DNA of 13,056 bases from Bacteroidales bacterium (GTDB lineage Bacteria > Bacteroidota > Bacteroidia > Bacteroidales > UBA1556), in assembly GCA_029939445.1 (NCBI GenBank), contig JAOZSY010000059.1, positions 1-13,056 on the forward strand, in the 5' to 3' direction. The translations under genes were made by a program, and so were the position numbers. Numbering within the stretch: the first letter of the stretch is position 1; every line of letters starts with the position of its first letter. This document shows positions 1-7,911 of the stretch, piece by piece. The notes beneath the pieces were generated by a model, which worked only from the letters and a program-made list of their open reading frames with translations, made no database searches and was not told where the DNA came from.

Positions 1-2316
1 AGTTTTAATACTAAACCAGAAATCGTCGATATAAATATTTTCATCGCCAGTATTCCATACATATACACTTATATTTCCTGTAGAATGCTTTTGGCGTGAG
101 AGTTTGTTGTTAATATATGAGTAGTTCCAATCGGAACTAGAATTTAGTCTCTCCCCATGCCAAATATTCTCCTGCGATTCTGATATGGAGATTACAATAT
201 TTGCTTCAGAGTTGTCATTCATATAATATACAGAGGCATCTATTTGTAGGTATTCGATGCTGTCGTTTATATTTTTCCATAATGAATCTAGAGAGTATTT
301 ATAAGTATACGAAAACCCATTACTTTTTACTAAATTAGATTTTTGGTTTGAAAAATAATGATCATCATCTAATTCTATTTCCTGATCTAATAGCTCCGAA
401 GTTTGTTCAAAATCCATGGTTTTATTAATAATGACAGAATCACGATTTACTTTTGTTTTTAGGAATAAATAGTCAGGTTTTTTATTGAGTTTAAGGTGCT
501 CGGTTTGTATCTCTATGGAGTTTGATATAAACAGTGAATTTGAATTTCTTAATCTCACCTTTATTACTTTTTGACCAAGTGTAGTGTTTTCAGGATTTAG
601 AATAAATGGATTGCACCATAATCCATCCACAGCAGTTGAAGGAACATACCTATAGGTAAGTATTCGCCCATCTTTTAGTTTATAATCTATAAAATACGAC
701 TCTTCTTTATATAAAAATTCTTTTATTTTTCCCAAGAAAGTATTATGAGAAATTACCTTTAATCGAATTATATCATTGCTATTTGATGGAATATCCATCC
801 ACTCTCCAAATCTACTTTTATGCATATTTCCGCTGCTTACTTCCATTATATTATCTTCAGTATTTTTCTTGAAAAGTAGGTATTTTTCGGTTTTTGTGAT
901 TATGGAATAATTCTGTAAAAGACTGAAAATTACTAGTGGTTCATCATTTAATATATATCTTCCATCGATGGAAGCAAATGCGCCATTATATTTATCTTTC
1001 TGCAAATGAAATAATATGTATTCAGGGGCCGTTTCTCTTATTTTATAATTTTCAGAGGCTTTTTCAGAAGCCCATCGAGAGGTTGATACGCCTATTTCTA
1101 TGGTTTTTCGTGCTTGCCAATTAAGATTATTTGCTGCTATATACGAATGATCCCAAGGATAAATATCTATACTAGCATTGCCTATTATATTCCTTATTTC
1201 TTTGTTTAGGATATTTGGCGCTACATTTTCACTTGATATTTTAGAGTACTTATTCTTGAAATTATTAAAGTCTAGAATTTCAGTAAAATTCAGCAGTCCT
1301 ATTCTGCTAAACTCTTTGCTACTATACTGTGGTATGTTTGTCATATTGCCAAATACAAGCAATATGGAAATGAAGAATGCAGCAAAAACCAATTTCTTTT
1401 TTGTAAAAGTTGTAATAACAATAATACTTCCAAATACAAATAGGTAATTAATAAGAATATTATAATGAGATATATCTTCTCTGGTCATTGCGTGTTTCCA
1501 AGTGGCAAAGAGCGGAAATAATAATAGTAAGTATGAGAATCGAAATCTACGATCTTTTATAAATAATGGGAGAGAAAGAATAAGCAAAAGGAAAATCCCC
1601 AATAGCCACCAATTATTATTTGGATGTAGTGATAATGTATCAGAATATCCGCCAGAGAGTTTTATAATACCTATAAGGTGATTTATAAATAGCAGAATAT
1701 CGCCTTTTAGAATAATAAGTCCAATTGTGAGAATAATAATAAAGGATACGCCAATTTGTTTCAGCAAAAAGGTTCTGTTATTATAGTTTGCAACTATGGA
1801 AATAAAAATCATGGAGAAAGAAGTTATTCCAATAGAAGACTTAATAAATAAACCAAAGATGGCAAATAATACATTTATTGCAAATAGCTTAATATTGAGT
1901 TTTGTGAAATTAAGAAGGCTTAGTATTAGCACATTGCCAATTATTAAGAAATCTATATTTGCATAATAAGATGCAATTAGTATTAATAAAACAGATGCAA
2001 TACTTCTTTTATTATTTATTAAAATATCTAGCTTTAAGAGTAGTATAAGAAACGATATTTTAATAATACTATATGCTACTATAGAAATGATTAAATTATA
2101 ACCTTCAGTTGTTGGTAGTTTAATAAATCCTAGAGGCCCAATAGGGTAAGTTAGGTTTATTAATGTATTATAATGGTTATGAAATAAATCGTTTAGTGCC
2201 CAAATATATGAAGGATCCAACCCCATACCAAAGCTAGGTTCAAACCTTGGAAAGGTGAATAGAAAAATGATAATAACGATGGTTATATCTTTTATGTATT
2301 TTAGCGGGATTCCCAT
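1..2316 (-). CDS. GT-C-like polytopic membrane protein with extracytoplasmic C-terminal beta-sandwich (partial, C-terminus beyond window)
   Basis: Reading the minus strand from ATG at 2316 gives 772 codons without a stop, open at the left edge. An in-frame TAA four codons upstream fixes this as the first possible ATG. Residues 10-325 contain about nine or ten hydrophobic segments. The first loop has LDPSYIWAL (33-41) and YPIGPLGF (57-64), matching the 'LDPSW..AL...fTYGPLG' signature of an uncharacterised GT-C-like family as I remember it. A second family motif, TWKHAMTREDISH, is at 272-284. Residues about 396-485 are the soluble part of the same family, with ASIDGRYILNDEP at 448-460. Residues about 634-772 look like a separate beta-sandwich, ending VYVWN...IYIDDFWFSI, as in carbohydrate-binding-type modules. 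Inferred role: transfer of a sugar from a lipid-linked donor at the membrane, or a related envelope-glycan function. Neither substrate nor activity can be read from the sequence. Gene confidence is high; function is tentative. Confidence 0.85.
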   Translation of the reverse strand, partial: MGIPLKYIKDITIVIIIFLFTFPRFEPSFGMGLDPSYIWALNDLFHNHYNTLINLTYPIGPLGFIKLPTTEGYNLIISIVAYSIIKISFLILLLKLDILINNKRSIASVLLILIASYYANIDFLIIGNVLILSLLNFTKLNIKLFAINVLFAIFGLFIKSSIGITSFSMIFISIVANYNNRTFLLKQIGVSFIIILTIGLIILKGDILLFINHLIGIIKLSGGYSDTLSLHPNNNWWLLGIFLLLILSLPLFIKDRRFRFSYLLLLFPLFATWKHAMTREDISHYNILINYLFVFGSIIVITTFTKKKLVFAAFFISILLVFGNMTNIPQYSSKEFSRIGLLNFTEILDFNNFKNKYSKISSENVAPNILNKEIRNIIGNASIDIYPWDHSYIAANNLNWQARKTIEIGVSTSRWASEKASENYKIRETAPEYILFHLQKDKYNGAFASIDGRYILNDEPLVIFSLLQNYSIITKTEKYLLFKKNTEDNIMEVSSGNMHKSRFGEWMDIPSNSNDIIRLKVISHNTFLGKIKEFLYKEESYFIDYKLKDGRILTYRYVPSTAVDGLWCNPFILNPENTTLGQKVIKVRLRNSNSLFISNSIEIQTEHLKLNKKPDYLFLKTKVNRDSVIINKTMDFEQTSELLDQEIELDDDHYFSNQKSNLVKSNGFSYTYKYSLDSLWKNINDSIEYLQIDASVYYMNDNSEANIVISISESQENIWHGERLNSSSDWNYSYINNKLSRQKHSTGNISVYVWNTGDENIYIDDFWFSIKT

Positions 2317-2346
2317 TATTAAGCTTTAGATCTTAATTATAAGATA

Positions 2347-2354
2347 CAAAGTTA
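2347..2354 (-). promoter_or_regulatory. Candidate -7 box (TAACTTTG) for the minus-strand membrane protein
   Basis: On the minus strand TAACTTTG fits the Bacteroidota -7 consensus TAnnTTTG exactly and lies 30 bases before the ATG at 2316. No convincing -33 TTG lies 19-22 bases upstream; the nearest TTG is too close. A small 5-bp hairpin (2330-2334 with 2341-2345) would fall in the short leader. Confidence 0.35.
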
Positions 2355-2443
2355 CTAATTATATCAATTTAATTGTCTTTAGTTTTTAATTTGTCTTATA
2401 AATAGCATTTCTATCTCTTTTATTTCAATGCAAAATCATAGAT

Positions 2444-2497
2444 TCACAAATAAAGAATAATGCAAGAGATGGGGTGGTAGTTTTCGTTTTTAGCCAT
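2444..2497 (-). other. Micro-ORF (17 codons) with a Rof-like N-terminal motif; leader peptide or gene remnant
   Basis: ATG at 2497 (minus strand) opens a 17-residue frame, MAKNENYHPISCIILYL, closed by TGA at 2446-2444. A GGAG ribosome-binding-like sequence sits three bases before the ATG, stronger than at most genes here. The stretch YHPISC recalls the start of Rof-type Rho-binding antiterminators (E. coli Rof has YQPINC followed by YD.LE), and IYDFALK follows in the same frame just after the stop. No Rof-like sequence continues after that, so it could be a decayed fragment, a leader peptide or coincidence. The match is from memory and only a few residues long. Confidence 0.2.
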
Positions 2498-2516
2498 TTA
2501 CTCCACCCTTATTCTT
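2453..2516. repeat. GC-rich two-part inverted repeat in the divergent intergenic region
   Basis: GGGTGG (2472-2477) pairs with CCACCC (2503-2508). AG (2479-2480) with CT (2501-2502) adds two pairs across a one-base bulge, leaving a 20-base loop. Outside this, AAGAATAA (2453-2460) is perfectly complementary to TTATTCTT (2509-2516) across an 11-base one-sided bulge. The G-rich arm stands out in very AT-rich surroundings. No T-run follows on the plus strand, so it is not a classical terminator in that direction. In minus-strand RNA the stem contains the ribosome-binding region of the micro-ORF and its loop holds that start codon. It lies just upstream of the candidate promoter at 2534. Confidence 0.45.
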
Positions 2517-2533
2517 ATCAACCAAAAAAAACC

Positions 2534-2541
2534 TATCTTTG
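2534..2541 (+). promoter_or_regulatory. Candidate -7 box (TATCTTTG) for the HhH gene
   Basis: TATCTTTG is an exact TAnnTTTG box, 41 bases upstream of the ATG at 2583. The -33 position has TTATTC rather than TTG, so the upstream element is weak. TATCT (2534-2538) and AGATA (2547-2551) form a 5-bp inverted repeat over the box and expected transcription start. Confidence 0.45.
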
Positions 2542-2582
2542 TTTTTAGATAATTAAAAAATCACATTAATAAGCTCAAACGA

Positions 2583-3497
2583 ATGTATAAGTCAGGTTGG
2601 AAAGATTTATTTACCTATACCAAAGGTGAACGTAGAGGCATTTTCCTGCTTTCGGCTATAATTATTCTCATTCTTATATATAATATCCTGGGACCTTTTA
2701 GTATTATGGAAGAGCGGGATTTTGCAAACTTTAAAAATAATATTGCTAAATACGAAGCAAGGCTTGATAGTATTAAGGAGTATAAAACTGTGGCTTTAAA
2801 ATCAAAAAAATCTAAGAAAAAGGTTTTGTCAAAATCTAATATGCATTATTTTGATCCTAATTCCATTAGCAAAAGCGAGTGGTTAGAGTTTGGCGTAAAA
2901 GAGTACCAAGCTAAGAGTATTATGAAGTACATAAGGAAAGGTGGCTCCTTTAGTAATCCTGATGATTTAAGAAAAATGTATTGTCTTTCGAAGAGTGAAT
3001 GTAGTATTCTAATTCCATTTGTTAAAATAAAATCTGAGGAAGTATGTAGCCTTGATGATGATTTTGAAATTATGTCGTTTACACCTAAGCAATATAATTT
3101 TGAGCTAAATACCGTAAGTTTTGATAGCTTATTGGAGATACACGGAATTGGACCATCCACTGCTAAGGCAATAATAAAATACAGAGATATTCTGGGAGGT
3201 TATTACAATATAGAACAATTAAAAGAAGTCTATAATATTGATTCAGCTAAGTATTTGAGTATTAGTACTTCATTTTATGTTGATGCGAGCTTAATGGATA
3301 CCTTAAAAAATATAAATACAGCTACATATTATTCCCTAAAAAGGCATCCTTATATTAATAAGGCAATGGCGTATAAAATTGTAGAATATAGAAATCAAAA
3401 TGGGAAATATACAGATTTGGAGCAGATGAAGAATATTGATGCTATAAATGATAGTATTTACAATAGAATTTATCGTTATTTTGCACCTTTAAAATAG
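2583..3497 (+). CDS. Membrane-anchored triple helix-hairpin-helix (ComEA-like) protein
   Basis: The 304-residue protein opens with WKDLFTYTKGERRGI (6-20), the usual start of a Bacteroidota HhH family, followed by one hydrophobic helix (20-39). The expected topology is N-terminus in the cytoplasm and the rest in the periplasm. A Lys-rich linker (73-80, KSKKSKKK) leads to three HhH-like units. Unit one, about 88-150, starts at FDPNSISKSEW. Unit two, about 173-232, starts at FELNTVSFDSLLEIHGIGPSTA, shown here in two parts: FELNTVSFDS and the canonical hairpin LLEIHGIGPSTA. Unit three, about 241-300, starts at NINTATYYSL. HhH domains bind DNA backbone without sequence specificity, and ComEA binds incoming DNA in the periplasm. 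A DNA-receptor role is inferred and is supported by comM and comEC nearby. It differs from classical ComEA in having three units rather than one. The stop codon follows directly on a slippery heptamer (see 3488-3560). Confidence 0.9.
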   Translation: MYKSGWKDLFTYTKGERRGIFLLSAIIILILIYNILGPFSIMEERDFANFKNNIAKYEARLDSIKEYKTVALKSKKSKKKVLSKSNMHYFDPNSISKSEWLEFGVKEYQAKSIMKYIRKGGSFSNPDDLRKMYCLSKSECSILIPFVKIKSEEVCSLDDDFEIMSFTPKQYNFELNTVSFDSLLEIHGIGPSTAKAIIKYRDILGGYYNIEQLKEVYNIDSAKYLSISTSFYVDASLMDTLKNINTATYYSLKRHPYINKAMAYKIVEYRNQNGKYTDLEQMKNIDAINDSIYNRIYRYFAPLK

Positions 3498-3560
3498 TCA
3501 AATTATTATTAATTACTGTTGCAATAGTACTTTTATTATTAGGAGCAAACTCAAAATAGT
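3488..3560 (+). other. Slippery heptamer before a stop codon with a transmembrane-like -1 frame tail
   Basis: The HhH gene ends CCT TTA AAA TAG. T-TTA-AAA (3488-3494) is a canonical X-XXY-YYZ -1 frameshift heptamer in the correct phase, directly before the UAG. A -1 shift would continue from ATA at 3494 for 21 codons to TAG at 3558-3560. The added residues include LLLITVAIVLLLLGA flanked by Lys, which looks like a membrane helix. No good stimulatory hairpin is visible; only a weak imperfect palindrome around TTGCAA (3519-3524) occurs downstream. The -1 frame has no ATG of its own. AT-rich DNA easily yields Leu/Ile-rich frames, so chance is a serious alternative. Confidence 0.25.
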
Positions 3561-3584
3561 AATTAATTATTTAACAAATAACAT

Positions 3585-5003
3585 ATGGCAAGCTTTACGG
3601 GTATACTAAAACAATATAATTCCACCTTTTGGGTAGCCAATACCATTGAGCTTTTTGAGAGGATGGCGTGGTATGGGTTTTTCTTTCTTTTTGCTAATTA
3701 TCTAACTAAATCTACCGACTTGGGAGGCTTAGAATTTTCCCAATCGCAAAAAGGGATGATAATGGGTATTGGTACTGGAATTTTATATTTTCTACCAATT
3801 ATTACTGGAGCAATAGCCGATAGGTTTGGTTATAAAAAAGTGCTAATACTTGCTTTTATAGTTTATGTGTCGGCATTTCTTATATTCCCATTATTCGACA
3901 CATTTACGGCAGTATTTCTTGTATATATCTATCTAGCTATAGGTGCGGCTCTTTTCAAACCCGTAATCTCGGCTACTATTGCTAAAACCACTAATGATCA
4001 AACGGCTTCAATGGGTTTTGGCATTTTTTATATGATGGTTAACCTGGGAGCCTTTTTAGGCCCACTTATTACCATGCCAGCTCAAGATAATTTATTCTAT
4101 ATAGTAGCAGGTATAATTTCCATAAATTTCTTTATGTTACTATTCTATAAAGAGCCCGAACGTGATACCGAGAGCAAACCCCTTGGAGAAAGTTTCAAAA
4201 CCATATATAATAATATCGTTACTGTTGTTTCAAACCTGCAGTTTATGGTTTTTTTACTTATCATTGCTGGTTTCTGGACAATGTATAATCAGCTATTTTT
4301 CACTCTTCCAGTTTTTGTAGAAATGTGGGTTGATAGCTCTAATCTCTATGCTTTTTATGCGGAGTATATCCCTGTTATTGCAGAAAACTATTCTCATAAT
4401 GGACAAATACAACCAGAGTTTATTACTAATTCTGGAGCGTTTTTTATTATTGCTTTTCAGCTTATAGTGTCTTATTTAGTAATGAAATTACGCCCTCTTA
4501 ATGCAATGATTACAGGAATTATTATCGCTACTATTGGTATGAGTTTAACACTTATAACTCAAAGTGCAGTATTTATTATTGTTGCTATTTTTATATTTGC
4601 CATTGGCGAAATGGCTGCAAGTCCCAAAATAACAGAGTACATAGGGCGTATTGCTCCTAAAGATAATAAAGCTCTTTATATGGGTTTTGCTTATGTCCCT
4701 ATGTTTTTAGGAAATATTCTTGCTGGCATTGTATCAGGAGTTGTTTACGAAAATCTTTCAGATAAATACAAATTTGCTAGTGATTATGCTAATAATAATG
4801 GATTAATAATTGACGAAAATCTTACTAATAATCAGATGTTTGAATCTTTAGCTCAGCAAATGAATATCACGCCAATAGAGTTTACCAATATACTATGGAA
4901 TCAATATAATCCTGGTCAATTTTGGATTGTAATTGCCGCCATTGGTGGTGTGGCTATTATAAGTCTAATTTTTTATGATCGATATTTACAAAAATCTAAA
5001 TAG
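3585..5003 (+). CDS. POT/PTR-like proton-coupled MFS transporter
   Basis: The 472-residue protein has about 12 transmembrane segments and imports small solutes, probably peptides, by proton symport (family inference). ELFER (22-26) in helix 1 is the ExxER proton-coupling motif of POT transporters. GAIADRFGYKK (75-85) is the MFS motif A loop. GIFYMMVNLGAFLGP (146-160) corresponds to the PTR2 signature in helix 5. FWTMYNQ (230-236) marks helix 7, and GEMAASP (341-347) carries the helix-10 glutamate expected in POTs. Two long loops, about 248-284 and 388-443, fall on the predicted periplasmic face and are larger than in compact POTs. It lies 14 bp before the TPR gene, so the two are probably co-transcribed. 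The 87-bp gap upstream has only a poor promoter match (TACTTTTA at 3528). The substrate could be di/tripeptides or something else; the substrate-recognising residues cannot be judged here. Confidence 0.85.
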   Translation: MASFTGILKQYNSTFWVANTIELFERMAWYGFFFLFANYLTKSTDLGGLEFSQSQKGMIMGIGTGILYFLPIITGAIADRFGYKKVLILAFIVYVSAFLIFPLFDTFTAVFLVYIYLAIGAALFKPVISATIAKTTNDQTASMGFGIFYMMVNLGAFLGPLITMPAQDNLFYIVAGIISINFFMLLFYKEPERDTESKPLGESFKTIYNNIVTVVSNLQFMVFLLIIAGFWTMYNQLFFTLPVFVEMWVDSSNLYAFYAEYIPVIAENYSHNGQIQPEFITNSGAFFIIAFQLIVSYLVMKLRPLNAMITGIIIATIGMSLTLITQSAVFIIVAIFIFAIGEMAASPKITEYIGRIAPKDNKALYMGFAYVPMFLGNILAGIVSGVVYENLSDKYKFASDYANNNGLIIDENLTNNQMFESLAQQMNITPIEFTNILWNQYNPGQFWIVIAAIGGVAIISLIFYDRYLQKSK

Positions 5004-5017
5004 AAAATATCTAGGGA

Positions 5018-6841
5018 ATGCAAGAGTTTAAAAACACATTGAAATTTATAGTTCTGATATTAATTCTGATATCAGCAAATACATCTTTTGCCCAAACTGA
5101 AGTGGATGAGAAATTGGCCTTACAGTTTTATCAAAATAGTGAATATGCTAAGGCTGCAGAACTATACGAACGAGTGTATAAGAAGAAAGCAACCCCTTTT
5201 TATTATAATTACTTATTGGATTGTTATTTTGAATTAGAGGATTATAAAAAGGCAAAGAAATTTGTAGCCTCGGTTAAACGTAGAAATCCAAATAATGTGA
5301 AATATATGGTTGAAGAAGCCTATATAATTCAGCGTTCGGGTAATGTGGCTAAGGCCGAGAAAGATTATAATAAACTTATTAAAAAACTTAATAGTAATCG
5401 GAAGCAAGTTACTAATCTTTCGGAAGCATTTGCTGCGCGAAATTTGGATGAATTTGCCATAAAAACACTATTAAAAAATAGCAAATACTATGATAATCCT
5501 CCATTAAATATTGAGCTTGCCCAACTGTATTATAAAACAGGAAATTACTCAGAGATGATAAACCAATATTTGGATTTAATACTCATTGATGTTAAATACA
5601 CATCTTTAGTAAAGAACAAATTGCAGCTAATTATTACTGATCCAAATATGAATGAGGTGTCAGAATCTGTTAGAATAGAACTTCTGAAAAGAACCCAAAA
5701 ACGTAGCAGTGATATTATTTTTTCAGAACTTTTGTATTGGTATTCAATTCAGAAAAAGGATTTTGATATAGCACTTATTCAATCAAAAGCATTGGATAAG
5801 CGACTCGATGAGCAGGGTGAGCGAGTTTATGAATTATCGAATATATTGATGTCGAATAAAGAATGGGTATTGGCTGTGGATGCCTATAATTATATTATTG
5901 CGCTGGGGCCAGAGTCCATTTATTATATGAATTCTGAAATTATGATTTTGGATGCGAAATTTGGGATGATAATAAATGATAAAGACTATGTGCAACAAGA
6001 TATTATTGACTTAGAGAAAGATTATCAGATTCAGTTAAGAGCATTTGGTAAAAACTCCACCACGGTAAAATCTATGATGAATCAGGCGTATATCCAGGCA
6101 TATTATTTAAATAATTTAGAGTCGGCAAAAGAAATATTATCAGAGATTGGCTATATTCCTAATATTACTAAAAAGCAGAAAGCAGAAGCAAAATTACAGC
6201 TTGCTGATATTACATTATTCTCTGGCGAAAAGTGGACGGCAAGCCTACTTTATAAGCAGGTAGAGAAAGAGAATAAAAATGAGCCAATAGGATATCTTGC
6301 AAAATATAAAGCTGCCAAATTTTATTATTATGTTGGCGAAATGGAATGGGCAAAATCGCAGTTGGATGTTTTACGAGGAGCTACTTCTAAGCTTATTGCA
6401 AACAATTCGATGGAGCTATACCTGCTTATACAAGAGAATATAAGCCCCGACAGCTCCTATGATGCTCTAAGTATGTATGCCGAAGCTGATTTATTGCATT
6501 ATCAGAAAAAATACAAATTGGCGAATCTTAAATTGGACACTTTGCTAAATATATTTCCTCATCATGTAATTACTGATGATGTATATTTTAAGAAAGCTAA
6601 GATTGCAATGGATGAGCAAAAATATGAAGTAGCAGATTCTCTTTTTGAGATTACCATTTCTTACGCTCCATTTGGGCCATTAGCCGATAATGCTTTAATA
6701 GAAAGAGCGCATCTTTATGATAATATTATGGGTAAAACCGACAAAGCAGAAGAGCTATACCAGAGAATATTATTAGATTATCCAGGTAGTTTATTTACGA
6801 TAGAAGCACGTAAGCGATATCGAGAAATAAAAGGAGAATAG
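5018..6841 (+). CDS. Secreted tetratricopeptide-repeat protein
   Basis: The 607-residue protein starts with a signal peptide: basic start, hydrophobic 9-20, and cleavage expected after SFA (25) with Gln as the new first residue. The rest is helical TPR repeats. An N-terminal block is at about 30-190 (EYAKAAELYERVY, then DYKKAKKFV), a middle block at about 240-310, and a C-terminal set at about 425-605 includes NVAxx-style AxxxY repeats and ends DYPGSLFTIEARKRYR. The segment around 440-460 (EWAKSQLDVLRGATSKLIA) is, from memory, highly conserved in Bacteroidota homologues. TPRs scaffold protein-protein contacts; its place is periplasm or outer-membrane inner face. No lipobox Cys is seen. No partner can be named from the sequence. 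It sits 14 bp after the transporter and 29 bp before the deaminase. Confidence 0.88.
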   Translation: MQEFKNTLKFIVLILILISANTSFAQTEVDEKLALQFYQNSEYAKAAELYERVYKKKATPFYYNYLLDCYFELEDYKKAKKFVASVKRRNPNNVKYMVEEAYIIQRSGNVAKAEKDYNKLIKKLNSNRKQVTNLSEAFAARNLDEFAIKTLLKNSKYYDNPPLNIELAQLYYKTGNYSEMINQYLDLILIDVKYTSLVKNKLQLIITDPNMNEVSESVRIELLKRTQKRSSDIIFSELLYWYSIQKKDFDIALIQSKALDKRLDEQGERVYELSNILMSNKEWVLAVDAYNYIIALGPESIYYMNSEIMILDAKFGMIINDKDYVQQDIIDLEKDYQIQLRAFGKNSTTVKSMMNQAYIQAYYLNNLESAKEILSEIGYIPNITKKQKAEAKLQLADITLFSGEKWTASLLYKQVEKENKNEPIGYLAKYKAAKFYYYVGEMEWAKSQLDVLRGATSKLIANNSMELYLLIQENISPDSSYDALSMYAEADLLHYQKKYKLANLKLDTLLNIFPHHVITDDVYFKKAKIAMDEQKYEVADSLFEITISYAPFGPLADNALIERAHLYDNIMGKTDKAEELYQRILLDYPGSLFTIEARKRYREIKGE

Positions 6842-6870
6842 TTCAGAAAATAATTGATATTTATAAAAAT

Positions 6871-7875
6871 ATGAAAAAAAGGATAGAATCATTACCAAAA
6901 ATTGAACTTCATTTGCATATTGAAGGAACTTTTGAGCCGGAACTTATGTTTGAGATCGGTAAAAGAAATAATATAGCACTCCCATATTCTTCAATAGAAG
7001 AATTACGTAAGGCGTATGATTTCAATAACTTACAAGATTTTTTGGATATATATTATGCTGGATGCAATGTTTTGCAAAAGGAAAAAGATTTTTACGATCT
7101 GACTTATGCCTATTTTGAAAAGGCTAAAGAAAACAATGTGCTTCATGCCGAGATATTCTTCGACCCACAGTCGCATACTGATAGGGGAATAGCTTTTGAA
7201 ATAGTAGTAAATGGTATTACAAAAGCTATGGATGATGCAGAAAGAAATTTAGGAGTTTCCAGTAAATTGATTTTAAGCTTCCTTAGGCATTTGAGAGAAG
7301 CTGCTGCTATAGATATATTAAAAATGGCAGAGCCATTTCGCGATAAATTTATCGCTATAGGTTTAGACTCTTCTGAGCTAGGAAATCCTCCCGATAAATT
7401 TCGGAAAGTATATGAAATGGCTGCTGCGCAAAATTATAAGAGAGTAGCTCATGCTGGCGAAGAAGGTCCTGCAGAATATATCTGGGACAGCCTTTCGATG
7501 CTTAAAATAAATCGCCTCGATCATGGAAATCGTGCAATGGAAGACCCACGATTACTTGCTGAACTTATGCATCGTAAAATAGGATTAACGCTTTGCCCCT
7601 TATCTAATTTGAAGTTGAAGGTGGTAAATGATATGAAATTGCATCCAATTAAGAAAATGCTTGATTTTGGTATTAAAGTTACCGTTAATTCTGATGACCC
7701 TGCATATTTTGGTGGTTATATGAATGATAATTTTATTGCAATAACTGAAGCCCTAGATATATCAGTTGATGATTTGTATAAGTTATCACGAAACGCAATG
7801 GAGGTTTGCTGGGCAACAGCCGAACAAAAGAAAATATTTAAAACCAAACTTGATAATTGGTTGTTAATCGATTAA
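6871..7875 (+). CDS. Adenine deaminase (adenosine-deaminase superfamily, AAH1-like type)
   Basis: This cytosolic 334-residue TIM-barrel metal hydrolase carries a complete active site. HLH (14-16) and H194 in VAHAGEEG are zinc ligands, E197 is the catalytic Glu, H218 (LDHGN) and D275 (NSDDPAYFGG, the last zinc ligand) follow. The full family length is present. GLDSSELGNPPDKF (164-177) and FDPQSHTDRG (97-106) match the fungal Aah1 and bacterial 'type 2' adenine deaminases rather than true adenosine deaminases, which have a GxDLxGDE-type strand here. The expected reaction is therefore adenine + water to hypoxanthine + ammonia (purine salvage), though adenosine cannot be excluded. Automated annotation would probably say adenosine deaminase (add). 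The start ATG follows an A-rich stretch typical of this phylum. It is probably the last gene of the transporter-TPR unit. Confidence 0.92.
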   Translation: MKKRIESLPKIELHLHIEGTFEPELMFEIGKRNNIALPYSSIEELRKAYDFNNLQDFLDIYYAGCNVLQKEKDFYDLTYAYFEKAKENNVLHAEIFFDPQSHTDRGIAFEIVVNGITKAMDDAERNLGVSSKLILSFLRHLREAAAIDILKMAEPFRDKFIAIGLDSSELGNPPDKFRKVYEMAAAQNYKRVAHAGEEGPAEYIWDSLSMLKINRLDHGNRAMEDPRLLAELMHRKIGLTLCPLSNLKLKVVNDMKLHPIKKMLDFGIKVTVNSDDPAYFGGYMNDNFIAITEALDISVDDLYKLSRNAMEVCWATAEQKKIFKTKLDNWLLID

Positions 7876-7911
7876 TTAAGTAATTGAAAAATAGCAGAGG
7901 AAAAACAATAT

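Noticed and set aside
936..1447. Two plus-strand ORFs of 62 and 89 codons.
   Set aside because: They lie antisense inside the long minus-strand membrane-protein frame, whose motifs are clearly coding.
2371..2399. Near-direct repeat AATTGTCTTTA / AATTTGTCTTA.
   Set aside because: Imperfect, only two copies, low complexity; no function can be argued.
2846..3160. Minus-strand ORF of 104 codons.
   Set aside because: Shadow of the HhH gene, with no recognisable domain.
7864..7875. Perfect palindrome TTAATCGATTAA at the end of the deaminase gene.
   Set aside because: No loop and no T-run, and it overlaps the final codons; not usable as a terminator hairpin and likely chance.
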